DNA from: Longimicrobium sp.
GTDB lineage: Bacteria; Gemmatimonadota; Gemmatimonadetes; Longimicrobiales; Longimicrobiaceae
Assembly (NCBI GenBank): GCA_036389795.1
Contig: DASVWD010000285.1
Location: 62,001 to 126,000 of the forward strand
DNA length: 64,000 nt
Direction of reading: 5' to 3'
The notes beneath the pieces are model-generated. The model saw only the letters and a program-made list of their open reading frames with translations. It was not told the origin of the DNA and ran no database searches. Of the stretch, positions 36,598 through 45,858 are shown one piece after another (positions within the stretch are counted from its first letter, which is position 1; each line of letters opens with the position of its first letter). The position numbers were made by a program, and so were the translations under genes.

Positions 36598-37932
36598 TCA
36601 CGGGGCGCCGCCGCCGCCGAACCGGTACGCCAGCGTGAAGCCGAAGACCTGCCCGCTCGAGGAGTAGACGCCCACCCGGCCGCCGCCCGGGCGCACGGCG
36701 CCCTCGCGCGGGGGCTGGTTGATGTACTGGAACGCCAGGTCGGCCGAGAGCGCGGGCGTCACCCGGTAGCCGAGCCCCACCGTGTAGTAGTTGCGCTCGC
36801 CCTCGGGGAGGAACGGGGTGGCCCGGGGGGTGGCGGCGGTGTTGTAGCGGAAGCCCGCGCGCAGCGCCAGCCGCTCGTTCCAGCCGTACTCGGCGGCGAA
36901 GCGGAAGGTGTTGGTGTTGCGGTAGTCGAGCTCCAGCACCGTGGTGTCGCCGTTCTCGAAGACGATGTCGAACTGGTCGAAGCTCTTCCACCCGGTCCAC
37001 TGGTAGTCGGCGAAGAGCATGAGGGCGTCGGTGGCGCGGTAGGCGAGGCCCGCCACGGCCTGGGCGGGGAGCTCGATCTCGGTGGCGATCGCCTGGTCGG
37101 CCAGCGGCCCGCCGGGGGCGAACTGGGCGGCCAGCGCGGCGTCGAACACCGTTCCCGTGGCGATCTGGGTGAAGTCGGCGTCGCCGTCCATGTCGACCTT
37201 CACCGAGTGCAGGTAGCGCGCGCCCAGCGTGGTGCGGGGCGAGAGCCGGAGGACGGCGCCCACGTGCCCGGTGAGGGCGTTGCCGTCGCCCTTGAGGTTG
37301 GCGTCGGCGATGTCGCGCCCGCTGAGCCCCACGGAGGGGGCGTCGGCGCGCTGGCTGACGTCGATGGTCAGGCGCACGTAGTCGAGCCCCGCGCCCAGCG
37401 AGAAGCCGGGGGCCACCTGGTACGCCACGGTGGGCTGCACGTAGATGGAGCGCAGCGAGTTGTCGTACCCCGTGTAGCGCCCCTCGAAGTTGAGCTGGTC
37501 GCAGTCGGCGTCGTCGGTCGGGCACACCGGCCACTCGAGCCCCAGCCCGTACGGGGCGAACACGCCCACGGCGGCGGCCAGGCGGGGGTTGGGCCGGTAC
37601 GAGAGCCAGAGCGCGGGGACGGGCACCACCTCGGGGTCGCGCCGCACCGGGTTGTCCTCGAGGGGCGGCTGCCGGCCGGCGTGGTATTCGAACTTGCTGC
37701 TGGCGCGGATGAGGGTGAGGTTCAGGCCCACGGCGCTGGGGCGCATCGCGAGCCCGGCCGGGCTGAAGTACACGGCCGAGCCGTCGTCGCAGGGCGACGC
37801 GATGCCGGCGCCCACGCGGCCGGCCATGCACGCGCTGTGCTGGTCGACGGACGACCCCTGCGCGGAGAGCGGCGTGCCAACCGCGGCGCACGCGAGGGCG
37901 GCGGCGCCGGCGATTGCCAGACTTCGTCTCAT
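36598..37932 (-). CDS. FadL/TodX-type outer-membrane transporter
   Basis: A 444-residue outer-membrane beta-barrel for hydrophobic substrates such as fatty acids. It has a signal peptide (MRRSLAIAGAAALACAAVGT, then PLSAQ). The N-terminal hatch signature is AGRVGAGIASPCDDGSAVYF followed by SPAGLA, and alternating strands fill the rest, ending in YRFGGGGAP. Two Cys pairs (about residues 35/48 and 138/145) may be bridged. It is transcribed before the SGNH lipase gene with 64 bases between, probably as one operon. Confidence 0.87.
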   Translation of the reverse strand: MRRSLAIAGAAALACAAVGTPLSAQGSSVDQHSACMAGRVGAGIASPCDDGSAVYFSPAGLAMRPSAVGLNLTLIRASSKFEYHAGRQPPLEDNPVRRDPEVVPVPALWLSYRPNPRLAAAVGVFAPYGLGLEWPVCPTDDADCDQLNFEGRYTGYDNSLRSIYVQPTVAYQVAPGFSLGAGLDYVRLTIDVSQRADAPSVGLSGRDIADANLKGDGNALTGHVGAVLRLSPRTTLGARYLHSVKVDMDGDADFTQIATGTVFDAALAAQFAPGGPLADQAIATEIELPAQAVAGLAYRATDALMLFADYQWTGWKSFDQFDIVFENGDTTVLELDYRNTNTFRFAAEYGWNERLALRAGFRYNTAATPRATPFLPEGERNYYTVGLGYRVTPALSADLAFQYINQPPREGAVRPGGGRVGVYSSSGQVFGFTLAYRFGGGGAP

Positions 37933-38119
37933 AACGAGGCTCCTTGGGCGGTACAGTGCTGAGGGCTCCCGGGCGGGGGCCCGGAAAAGCGGGGAAGATC
38001 GGTCGGGAGTTCTGTCGGCGGAGCACGATACAGCGCGCCCCCCGTCCGGTCAAGCGGGAAAGCCCCGCCGCCGCAAGGCTTTCGGCCCCTCCGCCCGGCC
38101 CGCGCGCACTGAGCGGCGC

Positions 38120-38398
38120 TCACCGCCCCAGGGCCGCCACCACCAGGGTGCCGACGGCGTTGAAGAGCGCCACGCAGTTGGCGGCGATGAACACGGGGTT
38201 CTTCAGCCGGAGCGAGTACACCAGGAAGAGGAGCGAGGCCGCCGTCTGCAGGGCGAAGAAGAGGGGGTCCACGTCTTCGGGCCCCTCGGTGAGCGAGCGG
38301 ATGAAGGTGTAGGTGAGCGACGCCGCCAGCGCCGTGCAGGCGGCCCATCCCACGGCCTTGACCCAGCGCTTGTCGGAGGCGCGTCGGTTCTGCGGCAT
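38120..38398 (-). CDS. small membrane protein, PQ-loop/SemiSWEET-like (92 aa)
   Basis: Three membrane segments are visible (about residues 13-33, 46-60 and 66-90) after a basic start MPQNRRASDKRW. The last two, FFALQTAASLLFLVYSLRL and NPVFIAANCVALFNAVGTLV, resemble the helix pattern of half-transporters of the SemiSWEET or LAB_N type, which dimerise. No Pro-Gln pair is conserved, so this is only a tentative match. A family B repeat lies directly upstream of the ATG. Confidence 0.55.
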   Translation of the reverse strand: MPQNRRASDKRWVKAVGWAACTALAASLTYTFIRSLTEGPEDVDPLFFALQTAASLLFLVYSLRLKNPVFIAANCVALFNAVGTLVVAALGR

Positions 38399-38406
38399 GA
38401 AACCCC

Positions 38407-38503
38407 AGTGCGAAGTGCGAAGTGCTGAGTGCGAAGTGCGAAGTGCCTGATCCTGGATGCTCGGTGCCCGGTGTGCCAGGCGGTGGTTCCGCACTTCGCA
38501 CTT
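38407..38503. repeat. two GTGCGAA / GCACTTC arrays in inverted orientation (family B)
   Basis: Units of GTGCGAA at 38407-38446 and of GCACTTC at 38491-38503 face each other across about 45 bases between divergent genes. Confidence 0.65.
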
Positions 38504-38579
38504 GCCCCCCGAGCGGGGCGCGGCGATGATGCACGGGTCGTTCCCGTCCGGGGGCAATCTCGGGGAGGAGGGGTGGAGC

Positions 38580-39455
38580 ATGGAGATGGTGCAGCTCGGC
38601 CGCACGGGCCGGCGGATCACGCGCATCGGGCTGGGCGGGATGCAGGTCTCCCTCCCGGGGCGCCCCCCGCGGGAGCAGGGACTCGGCGTGGTGCGCCGCG
38701 CCCTCGAGCTGGGGGTGAACTTCATCGACACGGCCGACGTCTACTGCCTGGACGACTCCGACCTCGGGCACAACGAGCGGTTGATCGCCCAGGCGCTGGA
38801 CGAGGCGGGGATGCGCGCCCAGGTGACGGTGGCCACCAAGGGCGGCCTGGTGCGCCCCGGCGGGCGCTGGGAGAACGACGCGCGCCCCGAGCACCTGCGC
38901 CGCGCCTGCGAGCGGAGCCTCCAGGCGCTGGGGGTGGACCGCATCGACCTCTACCAGCTGCACGCGCCCGACCCGAAGGTGCGCTTCGAGGACAGCGTGG
39001 GCGAGATGGCGCGGCTGTACGAGGAGGGGCTGGTGGCGGCGGTGGGGCTCTCGAACGTCTCCCTCATGCAGCTGCGCGTGGCCGAGGCCATCGTCCCCAT
39101 CACCTCGGTGCAGAACCGCTTCAACCCGTGGGACCGCGACTCCGAGCGGACGGGGCTCGTCCGCTACTGCGACGACCACCGCGTCACCTTCCTCCCCTAC
39201 AGCCCCGTGGGCGGCCACCGCCGGGTGGGGCTGCTGCGCGAGAGCCCCGAGCTGCGCGCGATCGCCGGCCGCTTCGGCGCGAGCCCCGAGGAGATGGTGC
39301 TGGCCTGGATCCTGGGCGTCTCCCCCTCTCTGGTCCCCATCCCCGGCGCCAGCCGCGAGGAGAGCATCGAGAGCAGCGTCCGCGCCGAGTCCCTCCGCCT
39401 GGACCAGCGCACCCTGCGCGAGCTGGAGGAGGCCTTCCGCGCCCTGCCGAGCTGA
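38580..39455 (+). CDS. aldo/keto reductase
   Basis: A 291-residue NAD(P)H-dependent oxidoreductase with the AKR barrel. The catalytic tetrad is seen as Asp and Tyr in FIDTADVY (about residues 49-56), Lys in VATKGG and His in QLHAPD. The cofactor end is IPGASREESIES. The start follows a long GGGGAGGAGGGG ribosome-binding site. It is a single gene; the substrate cannot be inferred. An upstream in-frame start exists but lies within repeat DNA. Confidence 0.9.
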   Translation: MEMVQLGRTGRRITRIGLGGMQVSLPGRPPREQGLGVVRRALELGVNFIDTADVYCLDDSDLGHNERLIAQALDEAGMRAQVTVATKGGLVRPGGRWENDARPEHLRRACERSLQALGVDRIDLYQLHAPDPKVRFEDSVGEMARLYEEGLVAAVGLSNVSLMQLRVAEAIVPITSVQNRFNPWDRDSERTGLVRYCDDHRVTFLPYSPVGGHRRVGLLRESPELRAIAGRFGASPEEMVLAWILGVSPSLVPIPGASREESIESSVRAESLRLDQRTLRELEEAFRALPS

Positions 39456-39607
39456 CCTGGCGGCCGTATCCCGGTTGATGCTGATTGACGATCTGCTTCG
39501 GGATTCGCGACCGAGGTTCCCGTAGGGGCGAGGCCTGCCTCGACCGCCGGGGCCTGTTTCCGTGGGGAGGGCCGGGATCCGCGCCGCCGTCCGAAGTCCC
39601 CAAAGCC

Positions 39608-39664
39608 TCACACGGAGAAACAGAGAAACAGAGGAAGTCCTCCATTCCTCTGTTTCTCCGTGTG
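39608..39664. repeat. palindromic repeat TCACACGGAG...CTCCGTGTGA (family A, copy 7)
   Basis: Exact arms TCACACGGAGAAACAGAG and CTCTGTTTCTCCGTGTGA around a short core, between the convergent aldo/keto reductase and DUF2207 genes. Confidence 0.83.
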
Positions 39665-39708
39665 ATCCCGATCCGTCGGGAACCGGAACGATGCCGCGGA
39701 ACGTGGGA

Positions 39709-41592
39709 TCAGAACCCGCTGCCGCCGCCGCCGCCGCTGCCGCCGCCGCTGGAGCCGCCGCCGCCCGAGCCGGACCCGGACGAGCTGGGGCTCGACGACA
39801 TGGTGCTCCCCGCGCGCGAGGAGAGGCTGCTCATCCCCTGGGTGAAGCTCGAGGCGCGGAAGCCCGAGCCGTAGCCGCTCCCGCTGTACCAGTCGGGCGG
39901 CTCGCGGTACAGGTCGTCGAACGCCTTCGCCCAGCGCGCCTCCACCCCGAACGCCATGGCGTACGGCAGGTAGCGCTCGAACATCTCCGGCCCGGTCACC
40001 ATCCGCCGGTAGCGGTCGCTCTCCACCTTGTCCAGGAACTCGCGGAAGCCCAGCGCCGCCTCGCGCGCCCGCGCCCCCGCCACCGTGCGCGCCGGCATGG
40101 CGAAGCCGAAGCCCACCACCAGCAGCGCGCTGGCAATCCCGCCCGCCGCCAGCGCCCACGGCTCCACCCACCCCAGCGCCATCCCCGCCCCGAACACGGC
40201 CCCGAACACGCTCAGGATTCCCAGCACGGTGCCCACGCCCGTCCAGTTGGCCAGCACCTGGTCCGGCCGGTCGCGGTAGTAGCCGCGCTCCTTCAGCCGC
40301 TCGTAGACGGCCTCGCGGATCCCGGGGAGCGAGCGGTAGAAGCGGTTGGTGAGGTCGGAGAGCTTCACCGACTCGGCCGGCGCCGCGGCCGTCTGCGTCA
40401 TCCGCTCCTGGAAGGCGCCGCGGTCGAACTCGCGCCCCGCCGCCTGCGCCTGGCGCGCCTCGGCGAAGACGGCCTTGATCACCTCCCACGGCTGGTCGGC
40501 GGTGCTCGCCGCGGTGAAGAGCGCGTTCAGGAACTTGCGCTCGTGCGGCAGCAGCGCGCCCCATTCCTCGCGGGGCCTGCGCAGGTGGAAGACGTACTCG
40601 GTGTCGGAGAAGAGCCCCAGGAAGCGCTTCTCCTTGCGCTCCTCGATCCCCAGGTAGCCGCGCACCGCCAGGTCCACCAGCGTGGCGGTGACGTCCTGCA
40701 TGTGGACGCGGTGGTCCACCAGCGTCCCGATCTCGGCGGGGGTCATCCCCTCGGGCGGCTCGTAGCCCACCACCACGGGGAGCTCCTTGGGGTCGCGGCC
40801 GCGGCGGCGCCAGGCGCGGAAGGAGAAGAAGAACGCCAGCAGCGGCAGCCCCAGCGGCCACTTGCGGGCCGTCTCGGCGCGCGAGTGCGCCGCCGCGCTC
40901 GGCCGCCCGGCGATCGCCCCCGCCGGCCACCCCACCGCCACGGTGAGCCCCTCGCCCGGCGCCAGCTCGCGCCGCGTGGCGAAGGTGACGATCCCGCTCC
41001 CCGCCTCCACGTCGGCGCCCTGCTCGGCCGATCCCTCGTAGCCCACGTACGCGGCCTGCTGCCTCGGCACCACGCCGTCGGGGAGGATGACCCGGGCGCG
41101 GGCCTGCTGGATCGGCATCGTCCAGTCGTTGCCGGTGACGTTCCAGTACAGTTCGTCGAAGTTGCCGGCCGCGCTGTCGGCGTAGAAGAAGCGGACGGCG
41201 TTCTTCACCCGGTAGCGGATCACCAGGATGCGCTCGGCGTCGCGGGCGTCGGGGATCCAGATGCGCAGGCGCTTCAGCATGTCGTCGCCGTCGGCGTCTT
41301 CCTCCTGCCAGCGGTACGGCTGGCCCGAGGGGGTGGCGACCCCCTGGACTTCGACCTTCAGCTTCTCGGTCCGCCCGTCGCCGTTCCTGTGCTGGAGCGA
41401 GAGGTCGCGCAGGATGCCGTTCCAGGGGCCGTAGAAGGCGAAGTGGATGGTCTCGGTGACGTCGGTGGCGCCGTCGCGGTGGACCACCAGGTCGGCGGCG
41501 TACGTGCGGATCTTGATCGAGTCGCCCTGCGCGCGCGCCACGGGGGCGAGCGCCGGGAGGAGGGCGATGAGCAGGAGGAGTGCGCGGCGCAT
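39709..41592 (-). CDS. DUF2207 membrane protein with Gly/Ser-rich tail
   Basis: A 627-residue protein. It starts with a signal peptide (MRRALLLLIALLPALAPVARA), then an exported N-terminal DUF2207 domain (about residues 25-230, begins IKIRTYAADLVVHRDGATDV). One membrane helix follows near 245, then a cytoplasmic region, two further helices near 460-500, and a tail of Gly and Ser ending GSGF. Such proteins are typically encoded next to LemA, as here, and the pair is thought to work in the envelope; the precise role is unknown. Confidence 0.82.
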   Translation of the reverse strand: MRRALLLLIALLPALAPVARAQGDSIKIRTYAADLVVHRDGATDVTETIHFAFYGPWNGILRDLSLQHRNGDGRTEKLKVEVQGVATPSGQPYRWQEEDADGDDMLKRLRIWIPDARDAERILVIRYRVKNAVRFFYADSAAGNFDELYWNVTGNDWTMPIQQARARVILPDGVVPRQQAAYVGYEGSAEQGADVEAGSGIVTFATRRELAPGEGLTVAVGWPAGAIAGRPSAAAHSRAETARKWPLGLPLLAFFFSFRAWRRRGRDPKELPVVVGYEPPEGMTPAEIGTLVDHRVHMQDVTATLVDLAVRGYLGIEERKEKRFLGLFSDTEYVFHLRRPREEWGALLPHERKFLNALFTAASTADQPWEVIKAVFAEARQAQAAGREFDRGAFQERMTQTAAAPAESVKLSDLTNRFYRSLPGIREAVYERLKERGYYRDRPDQVLANWTGVGTVLGILSVFGAVFGAGMALGWVEPWALAAGGIASALLVVGFGFAMPARTVAGARAREAALGFREFLDKVESDRYRRMVTGPEMFERYLPYAMAFGVEARWAKAFDDLYREPPDWYSGSGYGSGFRASSFTQGMSSLSSRAGSTMSSSPSSSGSGSGGGGSSGGGSGGGGGSGF

Positions 41593-41653
41593 GCGGGACT
41601 TCGTGGATGGCGGCGGAAGGCGGGCGCGGGACGGGGCCCCGCGCCCGGGCGGG

Positions 41654-42214
41654 TCAGAAGCTCACCTTCGGGGCCTCGCGCTCGACCTCGGCGGCCTCGA
41701 AGAACTCGCGCGGCTGGAAGCCGAACGCGCCGGCCACGGCGTTGGAGGGGAACTGCATGATCTTGGTGTTGAATTCGCGCACCACCGCGTTGTAGTAGCG
41801 GCGCGCGTTCTGGATGGCGTCCTCGATCGCCGCCAGCTGGGCCTGCAGGTCGCGGAAGCCGCCCGAGGCCTGCAGCTGCGGGTAGGCTTCGACGGCAACC
41901 GACAGGCCGCGGAGCGCCGCCGTGAGCTGGGCCTCGGCCTGGGCGCGCTCGGCGGGGCCGGCGGACTGGGCGGCCACGGCGCGGGTGCGGGCCTGGGTGA
42001 CGGCCTCCAGCGTCTCGCGCTCGTGGCCGGCGTAGCCCTTCACCGTCTCCACCAGGTTGGGCACCAGGTCGTAGCGCCGCTTGAGCTGCACGTCGATGTC
42101 GCTCCAGGCGTTCTGCGACCGGAGCCTCAGGCCCACCAGCTGGTTGTAGACCGCGACCACGAAGACGGCGACCAGCGCGACGACGGCCACGATGACGATC
42201 AGGGTCATGCTCAC
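41654..42214 (-). CDS. LemA-family protein
   Basis: A 186-residue protein: one N-terminal membrane helix (about 4-24) and a three-helix LemA domain. Hallmarks are YNQLVGLRLRSQNAWSDIDV, LKRRYDLVPNLVETVKGYA, and ARRYYNAVVREFN near residue 145. The start is GTG at 42214 (ATG at 42208 is an alternative); GGAG lies 9 bases before the GTG. It is upstream of the DUF2207 gene with 61 bases between, so the two form an operon. Confidence 0.88.
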   Translation of the reverse strand: MSMTLIVIVAVVALVAVFVVAVYNQLVGLRLRSQNAWSDIDVQLKRRYDLVPNLVETVKGYAGHERETLEAVTQARTRAVAAQSAGPAERAQAEAQLTAALRGLSVAVEAYPQLQASGGFRDLQAQLAAIEDAIQNARRYYNAVVREFNTKIMQFPSNAVAGAFGFQPREFFEAAEVEREAPKVSF

Positions 42215-42363
42215 GGTGCGTTGCTCCGGCGGGAGGGTGGAGCGCGGGCCGGGCGGCGCCGGCGGGAGGTGGACGGAAGTTAACGGCGGGGGCGGGCGCG
42301 TGTAAATCGTTTCGTGGGAAAGGCTGTGCGGACAGGCCGCAGTCCTCTCGCCCGCATTGCTCG

Positions 42364-43434
42364 TCAGGCCAGCGCAGATCGCTTAGCAATCACCTCAGCC
42401 GCCTGCTCCAAGTTGCCTGCGCGCTCGATTGCACCGATAGAACACGAAGCGAGCCGTTCCGGGTTATCCCGAGCTTCTTGAACGACGAAGCCGAAGGTGC
42501 GTTTGTCCGCGAAGAGTACGTCTACGTACGGGGCGAACCCGACATGAGCTACATCGAGATCGTCACCCGGCTCCTCCGGCTTGGGGTGACGCTTGCGAGC
42601 ACGCTGTACGGCTAATTGCAGAGAGAAGCCGGGTGCGGCGTACGGATCTAACCGGCGGACGAGTTGCTCACCTGTGGACGGTTCAGCCCCTACACGGCTG
42701 AGCACTTCGTCAACCTCCTTCCGTGCCGAGTTGAAGAAGCCGGCTACTATCGCAAGATCGCTGTCGGGGATACGGCCAAGGGCCTCAACCTTGGCGAGAT
42801 TGTAGATGTTTTCCAGGGCTCGCCGGGCACTCCCGTGATCTTGAATGGAGGTACGTACCAACTGGTACATCTGGCGCGTGAGTGCCTGAACGTCGGGAGG
42901 CATATCGGTGAGAGCGGCTTCGAAGGCTTCCCGCACTGCCGGGGAATCGAGCTGGGGGGGATCGATTGCCCGACGCATGCTCACCGGTGGCCCGAGTTGA
43001 CTGGCTTGCTTCGATGTGTTCGACGCGTCTGCTCCCATTTCGTGAGCGGTACGCATGAGCTTGAACAGCGGCTGCAGATCTATGGTTGCAGCACGGATTT
43101 CACTGATATCCACCTTGGGAAAGAGTGTATCCACCGCACTTCTGCGTATATCTGGTCTGAACCCGAGAAGCGTAAGTAGTTGTAGCTGGATTTCCAACTT
43201 GAGAACGAGATTGATGCCGGCTGGCTTACAGCGGATGGATGGAAATACCTCCAGAACTTTCAGGCGGTGCTCGACACTCGCGCGGTCAGCCAATTGCGCA
43301 ATCTCTTGCAGGTGGTGGAGCGATAGAGCCAACTCGCATTCGTATGCGCGCCAGGTGGAGAGGAATGCCTCCCTCTGGCTGATGGAGGCCCGTTCCAAAA
43401 GGGCCAGATGTGCAGAGTCGAGATAGACGAGCAA
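42364..43434 (-). CDS. PIN-like domain protein (356 aa)
   Basis: No close family is recognised, but the ends resemble a PIN nuclease: a start YLDSAHLALLE with an early Asp (residue 6), an acidic helix (CELALSLHHLQEI), and near the C-terminus DVAHVGFAPYVDVLFADKRT, where Asp residues occupy the positions of PIN metal ligands. In between is a long helical insertion. The start is probably TTG at 43434. Base composition is less GC-rich than in neighbouring core genes. A Phd/VapB antitoxin gene lies divergently 187 bases away, though the usual toxin gene order is different. Confidence 0.5.
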   Translation of the reverse strand: MLVYLDSAHLALLERASISQREAFLSTWRAYECELALSLHHLQEIAQLADRASVEHRLKVLEVFPSIRCKPAGINLVLKLEIQLQLLTLLGFRPDIRRSAVDTLFPKVDISEIRAATIDLQPLFKLMRTAHEMGADASNTSKQASQLGPPVSMRRAIDPPQLDSPAVREAFEAALTDMPPDVQALTRQMYQLVRTSIQDHGSARRALENIYNLAKVEALGRIPDSDLAIVAGFFNSARKEVDEVLSRVGAEPSTGEQLVRRLDPYAAPGFSLQLAVQRARKRHPKPEEPGDDLDVAHVGFAPYVDVLFADKRTFGFVVQEARDNPERLASCSIGAIERAGNLEQAAEVIAKRSALA

Positions 43435-43621
43435 AGCAGAGTACTTCAGTGGTACTGGTACAAGGGTTCATGGAATCGTGCGCAGCGTGTCCCGCTCCTG
43501 GAATATATCGGTACGCACAAGACCTTACCCTCTCGTTCCGCATGCCCAGTGGTGATTAAGAAGGAGGAGGTGTTACCTTCCGCTCGGGAGTCAGATGATC
43601 CGCTGATGAGGAGTACGGTCG

Positions 43622-43852
43622 ATGGGAATCCCCGCCGTTGACCTGACGAGTGCACCTCCCCAACTCCGCGATCTGGTGGAGGAGGCCGCGCGCGCAGGAG
43701 AGGTGGTGCTCACGAGCGGAGGCGAAGCGGTGGCCAAGATCATCCCGCTGCGCCGTTCTCGCGCGCCACGCCGCCCGGGCAGCGCCCGTGGGCTGATTCA
43801 CATGGCCGAGGACTTCGACGCCACCCCCGAGGACTTTCAGGATCCTCTGTAA
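43622..43852 (+). CDS. Phd/YefM-VapB-type antitoxin, apparently orphan
   Basis: A 76-residue protein. The first half is the Phd/YefM DNA-binding domain (LRDLVEEAARAGEVVLTSGG and AVAKIIPL). The C-terminal tail, AEDFDATPEDFQDPL, is the flexible toxin-binding peptide common in antitoxins that neutralise PIN toxins. A ribosome-binding site (GATGAGGAG) precedes the ATG. Normally a VapC-type PIN gene follows at once, but here the next plus-strand sequence is not coding. The nearest PIN-like candidate is the divergent gene at 42364-43434. Confidence 0.8.
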   Translation: MGIPAVDLTSAPPQLRDLVEEAARAGEVVLTSGGEAVAKIIPLRRSRAPRRPGSARGLIHMAEDFDATPEDFQDPL

Positions 43853-43904
43853 GCCGACAGAGGCCTCCCGAGCCCGATGATGGGCGGCCCGGCGGGACGC
43901 GACG

Positions 43905-44363
43905 TCAGGCCTCCGGAGCCAGGGACGCGAACAGGCCGGCGATCTCGGGATCGCCGGATTCGCGGGCGTGCGCGGCGAGGGGCTTCCCGTGCCTGTCCGC
44001 CGCGGCGGCGAGCGCCGGGTGCCGGGCGACCAGGCGGCGCGCCCACCTGGCGTCGCGGGTCTGGATGGCGTAGAGCACGTCCTCGATCTCGATCGCCAGC
44101 AGCCCGCCCAGCTCGCGCAGGTACTCGATCGCCCAGCCGGACGGGGTGGCGCCGAAGCGGGCGTCGCGCGCGTTCAGCTCGGCCCCGGCGGCGAGGAGGA
44201 GGTCGACGACGGGCCGGTGCCCGTTGAACGCCGCGTAGTGCAGCGCCGTCGCCCCCTCGTCGTCGCGGGCGCGGGCGAGCTCCGGGTGCGCCGCGAGGAG
44301 GGTGCGCACCCGCTCGGCGTCGCCGGACTCCACGGCCTGGAAGAACTGCCCGGTCTCGCTCAT
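43905..44363 (-). CDS. ankyrin-repeat protein (152 aa)
   Basis: Residues 5-70 are two clear ankyrin repeats (FFQAVESGDAERVRTLLAAH, then GATALHYAAFNGHRPVVDLL). A further degenerate pair follows (DVLYAIQTRDARWARRLVAR). Ankyrin repeats bind other proteins. It has no signal peptide. It is convergent with the antitoxin gene. Homologues are usually of unknown function. Confidence 0.8.
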   Translation of the reverse strand: MSETGQFFQAVESGDAERVRTLLAAHPELARARDDEGATALHYAAFNGHRPVVDLLLAAGAELNARDARFGATPSGWAIEYLRELGGLLAIEIEDVLYAIQTRDARWARRLVARHPALAAAADRHGKPLAAHARESGDPEIAGLFASLAPEA

Positions 44364-44424
44364 GCGGCCTCGAAGGTTGATGGGCCTGACGCCGGGCTCC
44401 CCCGCCGCGCCGCGCGCCGGAGGG

Positions 44425-45228
44425 CTACCGCGGAGCGGCCACCCCGCCGAGGAGGGCGATGGCCCTCAGGCCGCCGCCCGGCAGTCCCGGCTGCGGGGCG
44501 GGGGCCTGGACCGGCACTCCGATCACCCGGGCCGTCATCCAGCCGTTGGGCGGGGGGAGGGCGTGCAGCGCGCCCGAGGGAAAGTAGGAGAGCAGCTTCG
44601 GCCGGGAAGGGTGCCCCAGGATGGCGACGTGGTACTCCTGCTCCGCGATGAACGCGCGCATCCCGGGCTTGGACTTGCCGACCAGGACCTTGAAATCCTC
44701 GTCGATGCCGGGATAGGTCTGGCTGGCCCACTCGAACCACCGGCCGAGCGATGCGGTGCCTTCCCTTTCCAGCGCGCTGCTGAATTCGTGCTGCAGCGCG
44801 TGCTCGGGGAGCTGCCGCCTCGTCTCCAGCTCGGCCCGCAGCTCGGCGGGGAGCTTCGGCAGCTGGAGCAGGAAGTCGCAGGCCAGCTTGAGGAAGCTCG
44901 GCGCCCAGAGAGGATGGTACAGGTCGTCCTGCACCTGCACGAGCTGCTGGGAATTCGGCTTCCAGCGGGCCTGCCCGCCCCCGGAGGCCAGGTCGTGCGC
45001 GTCGAGCCTGCCGGACAGCCAGAGCGCCTCCCGCAGGAGGTCGGACGCTTCCGCGCTCCGGTTCCCGTCGAGCTCGTACTCGAGGAACGGGATCACCGGA
45101 GTCTGCACCTTCAGCTTGCCCCTCTTGACGGCCTCCAGGAACCTGCGCAGGGGCGACTTCAGCCGCCTGACCGCCGACGGAAGCTGTGACGGGTCCGCCC
45201 ACAGGGGGATCCACTGCATCGAGGCCAT
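44425..45228 (-). CDS. hypothetical protein (267 aa)
   Basis: No family recognised. It begins MASMQWIPLWADPSQLPSAV and is mostly helical with three strand-like stretches near residues 165-230 (EDFKVLVGKS, YHVAILGHPS, GWMTARVIGV). There are no membrane segments. The ATG follows AAAGGGACT. It belongs to a run of four minus-strand hypothetical genes (43.9-47.1 kb) of accessory character. Confidence 0.55.
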   Translation of the reverse strand: MASMQWIPLWADPSQLPSAVRRLKSPLRRFLEAVKRGKLKVQTPVIPFLEYELDGNRSAEASDLLREALWLSGRLDAHDLASGGGQARWKPNSQQLVQVQDDLYHPLWAPSFLKLACDFLLQLPKLPAELRAELETRRQLPEHALQHEFSSALEREGTASLGRWFEWASQTYPGIDEDFKVLVGKSKPGMRAFIAEQEYHVAILGHPSRPKLLSYFPSGALHALPPPNGWMTARVIGVPVQAPAPQPGLPGGGLRAIALLGGVAAPR

Positions 45229-45386
45229 AGTCCCTTTCCTGAACGCGCCCGGGCCAGGTCCCGCTCCGCTGAGCAGGCGACGCCGTGGCTTGCACGAATC
45301 AGGGATTACGGTGCGCGGAAGAGGCGCGAGGGAAGTTTAGGGCGGGGGCGGGCGGGTGTAAATCGTTTCGGCGGACGCGGCCGGCG

Positions 45387-45839
45387 TCAACGGGGTGGAC
45401 CGGGAACGAGCCATCCCAGCCCGTCGCAGCCGTGGCAGATGTCCTCGACGGCGGGGGCGGCCGGCGTGACCGGCCCGCCCGTGCCCCCGCAGACGTCGCA
45501 GAGGCGTGCGTCCGCGGGGCGCGCGGGGATGAGCTCCCGCAGCTCGGGATGCCTGCGCGCCCCCAGCACCAGGGCCGCGTAGAGGGCCGAGAGGTCGGTT
45601 TCCGGCTCGGTGGCATGGGCGAACGACTCGTGGTCGATCCAGAGGACCACGCCGTCGGGCCGGATGGCCCAGAGGTAGACCTGGTTGCCGCTGAGGGGAA
45701 AGGCGTTGCGCTCCATGCAGAGGCGCATCAGCCAGTTCTCCCGGGCGTCCGCGGCCAGCGCGTCGATCTGCCGCTGGATCCAGGCCGACAGCTCCGGCGA
45801 AGGCGGGAGCGGCTCGGGGTAGCTCCTGTCGAAGCGCAT
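45387..45839 (-). CDS. hypothetical protein with DnaJ-like Zn motif (150 aa)
   Basis: The N-terminal two-thirds are helix-strand mixed (MERNAFPLSGNQVYLWAIRP, then DGVVLWIDHESF). The C-terminal third holds C-D-V-C-G-G-T-G and C-H-G-C-D-G-L-G, the paired C-x-x-C-x-G-x-G of DnaJ-type zinc fingers, separated by about 15 residues. This may be a substrate- or partner-binding zinc finger. It starts 19 bases after the DUF4272 gene and is probably co-transcribed with it. Confidence 0.55.
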   Translation of the reverse strand: MRFDRSYPEPLPPSPELSAWIQRQIDALAADARENWLMRLCMERNAFPLSGNQVYLWAIRPDGVVLWIDHESFAHATEPETDLSALYAALVLGARRHPELRELIPARPADARLCDVCGGTGGPVTPAAPAVEDICHGCDGLGWLVPGPPR

Positions 45840-45858
45840 CGCCCTCGGCAGATCCCGG

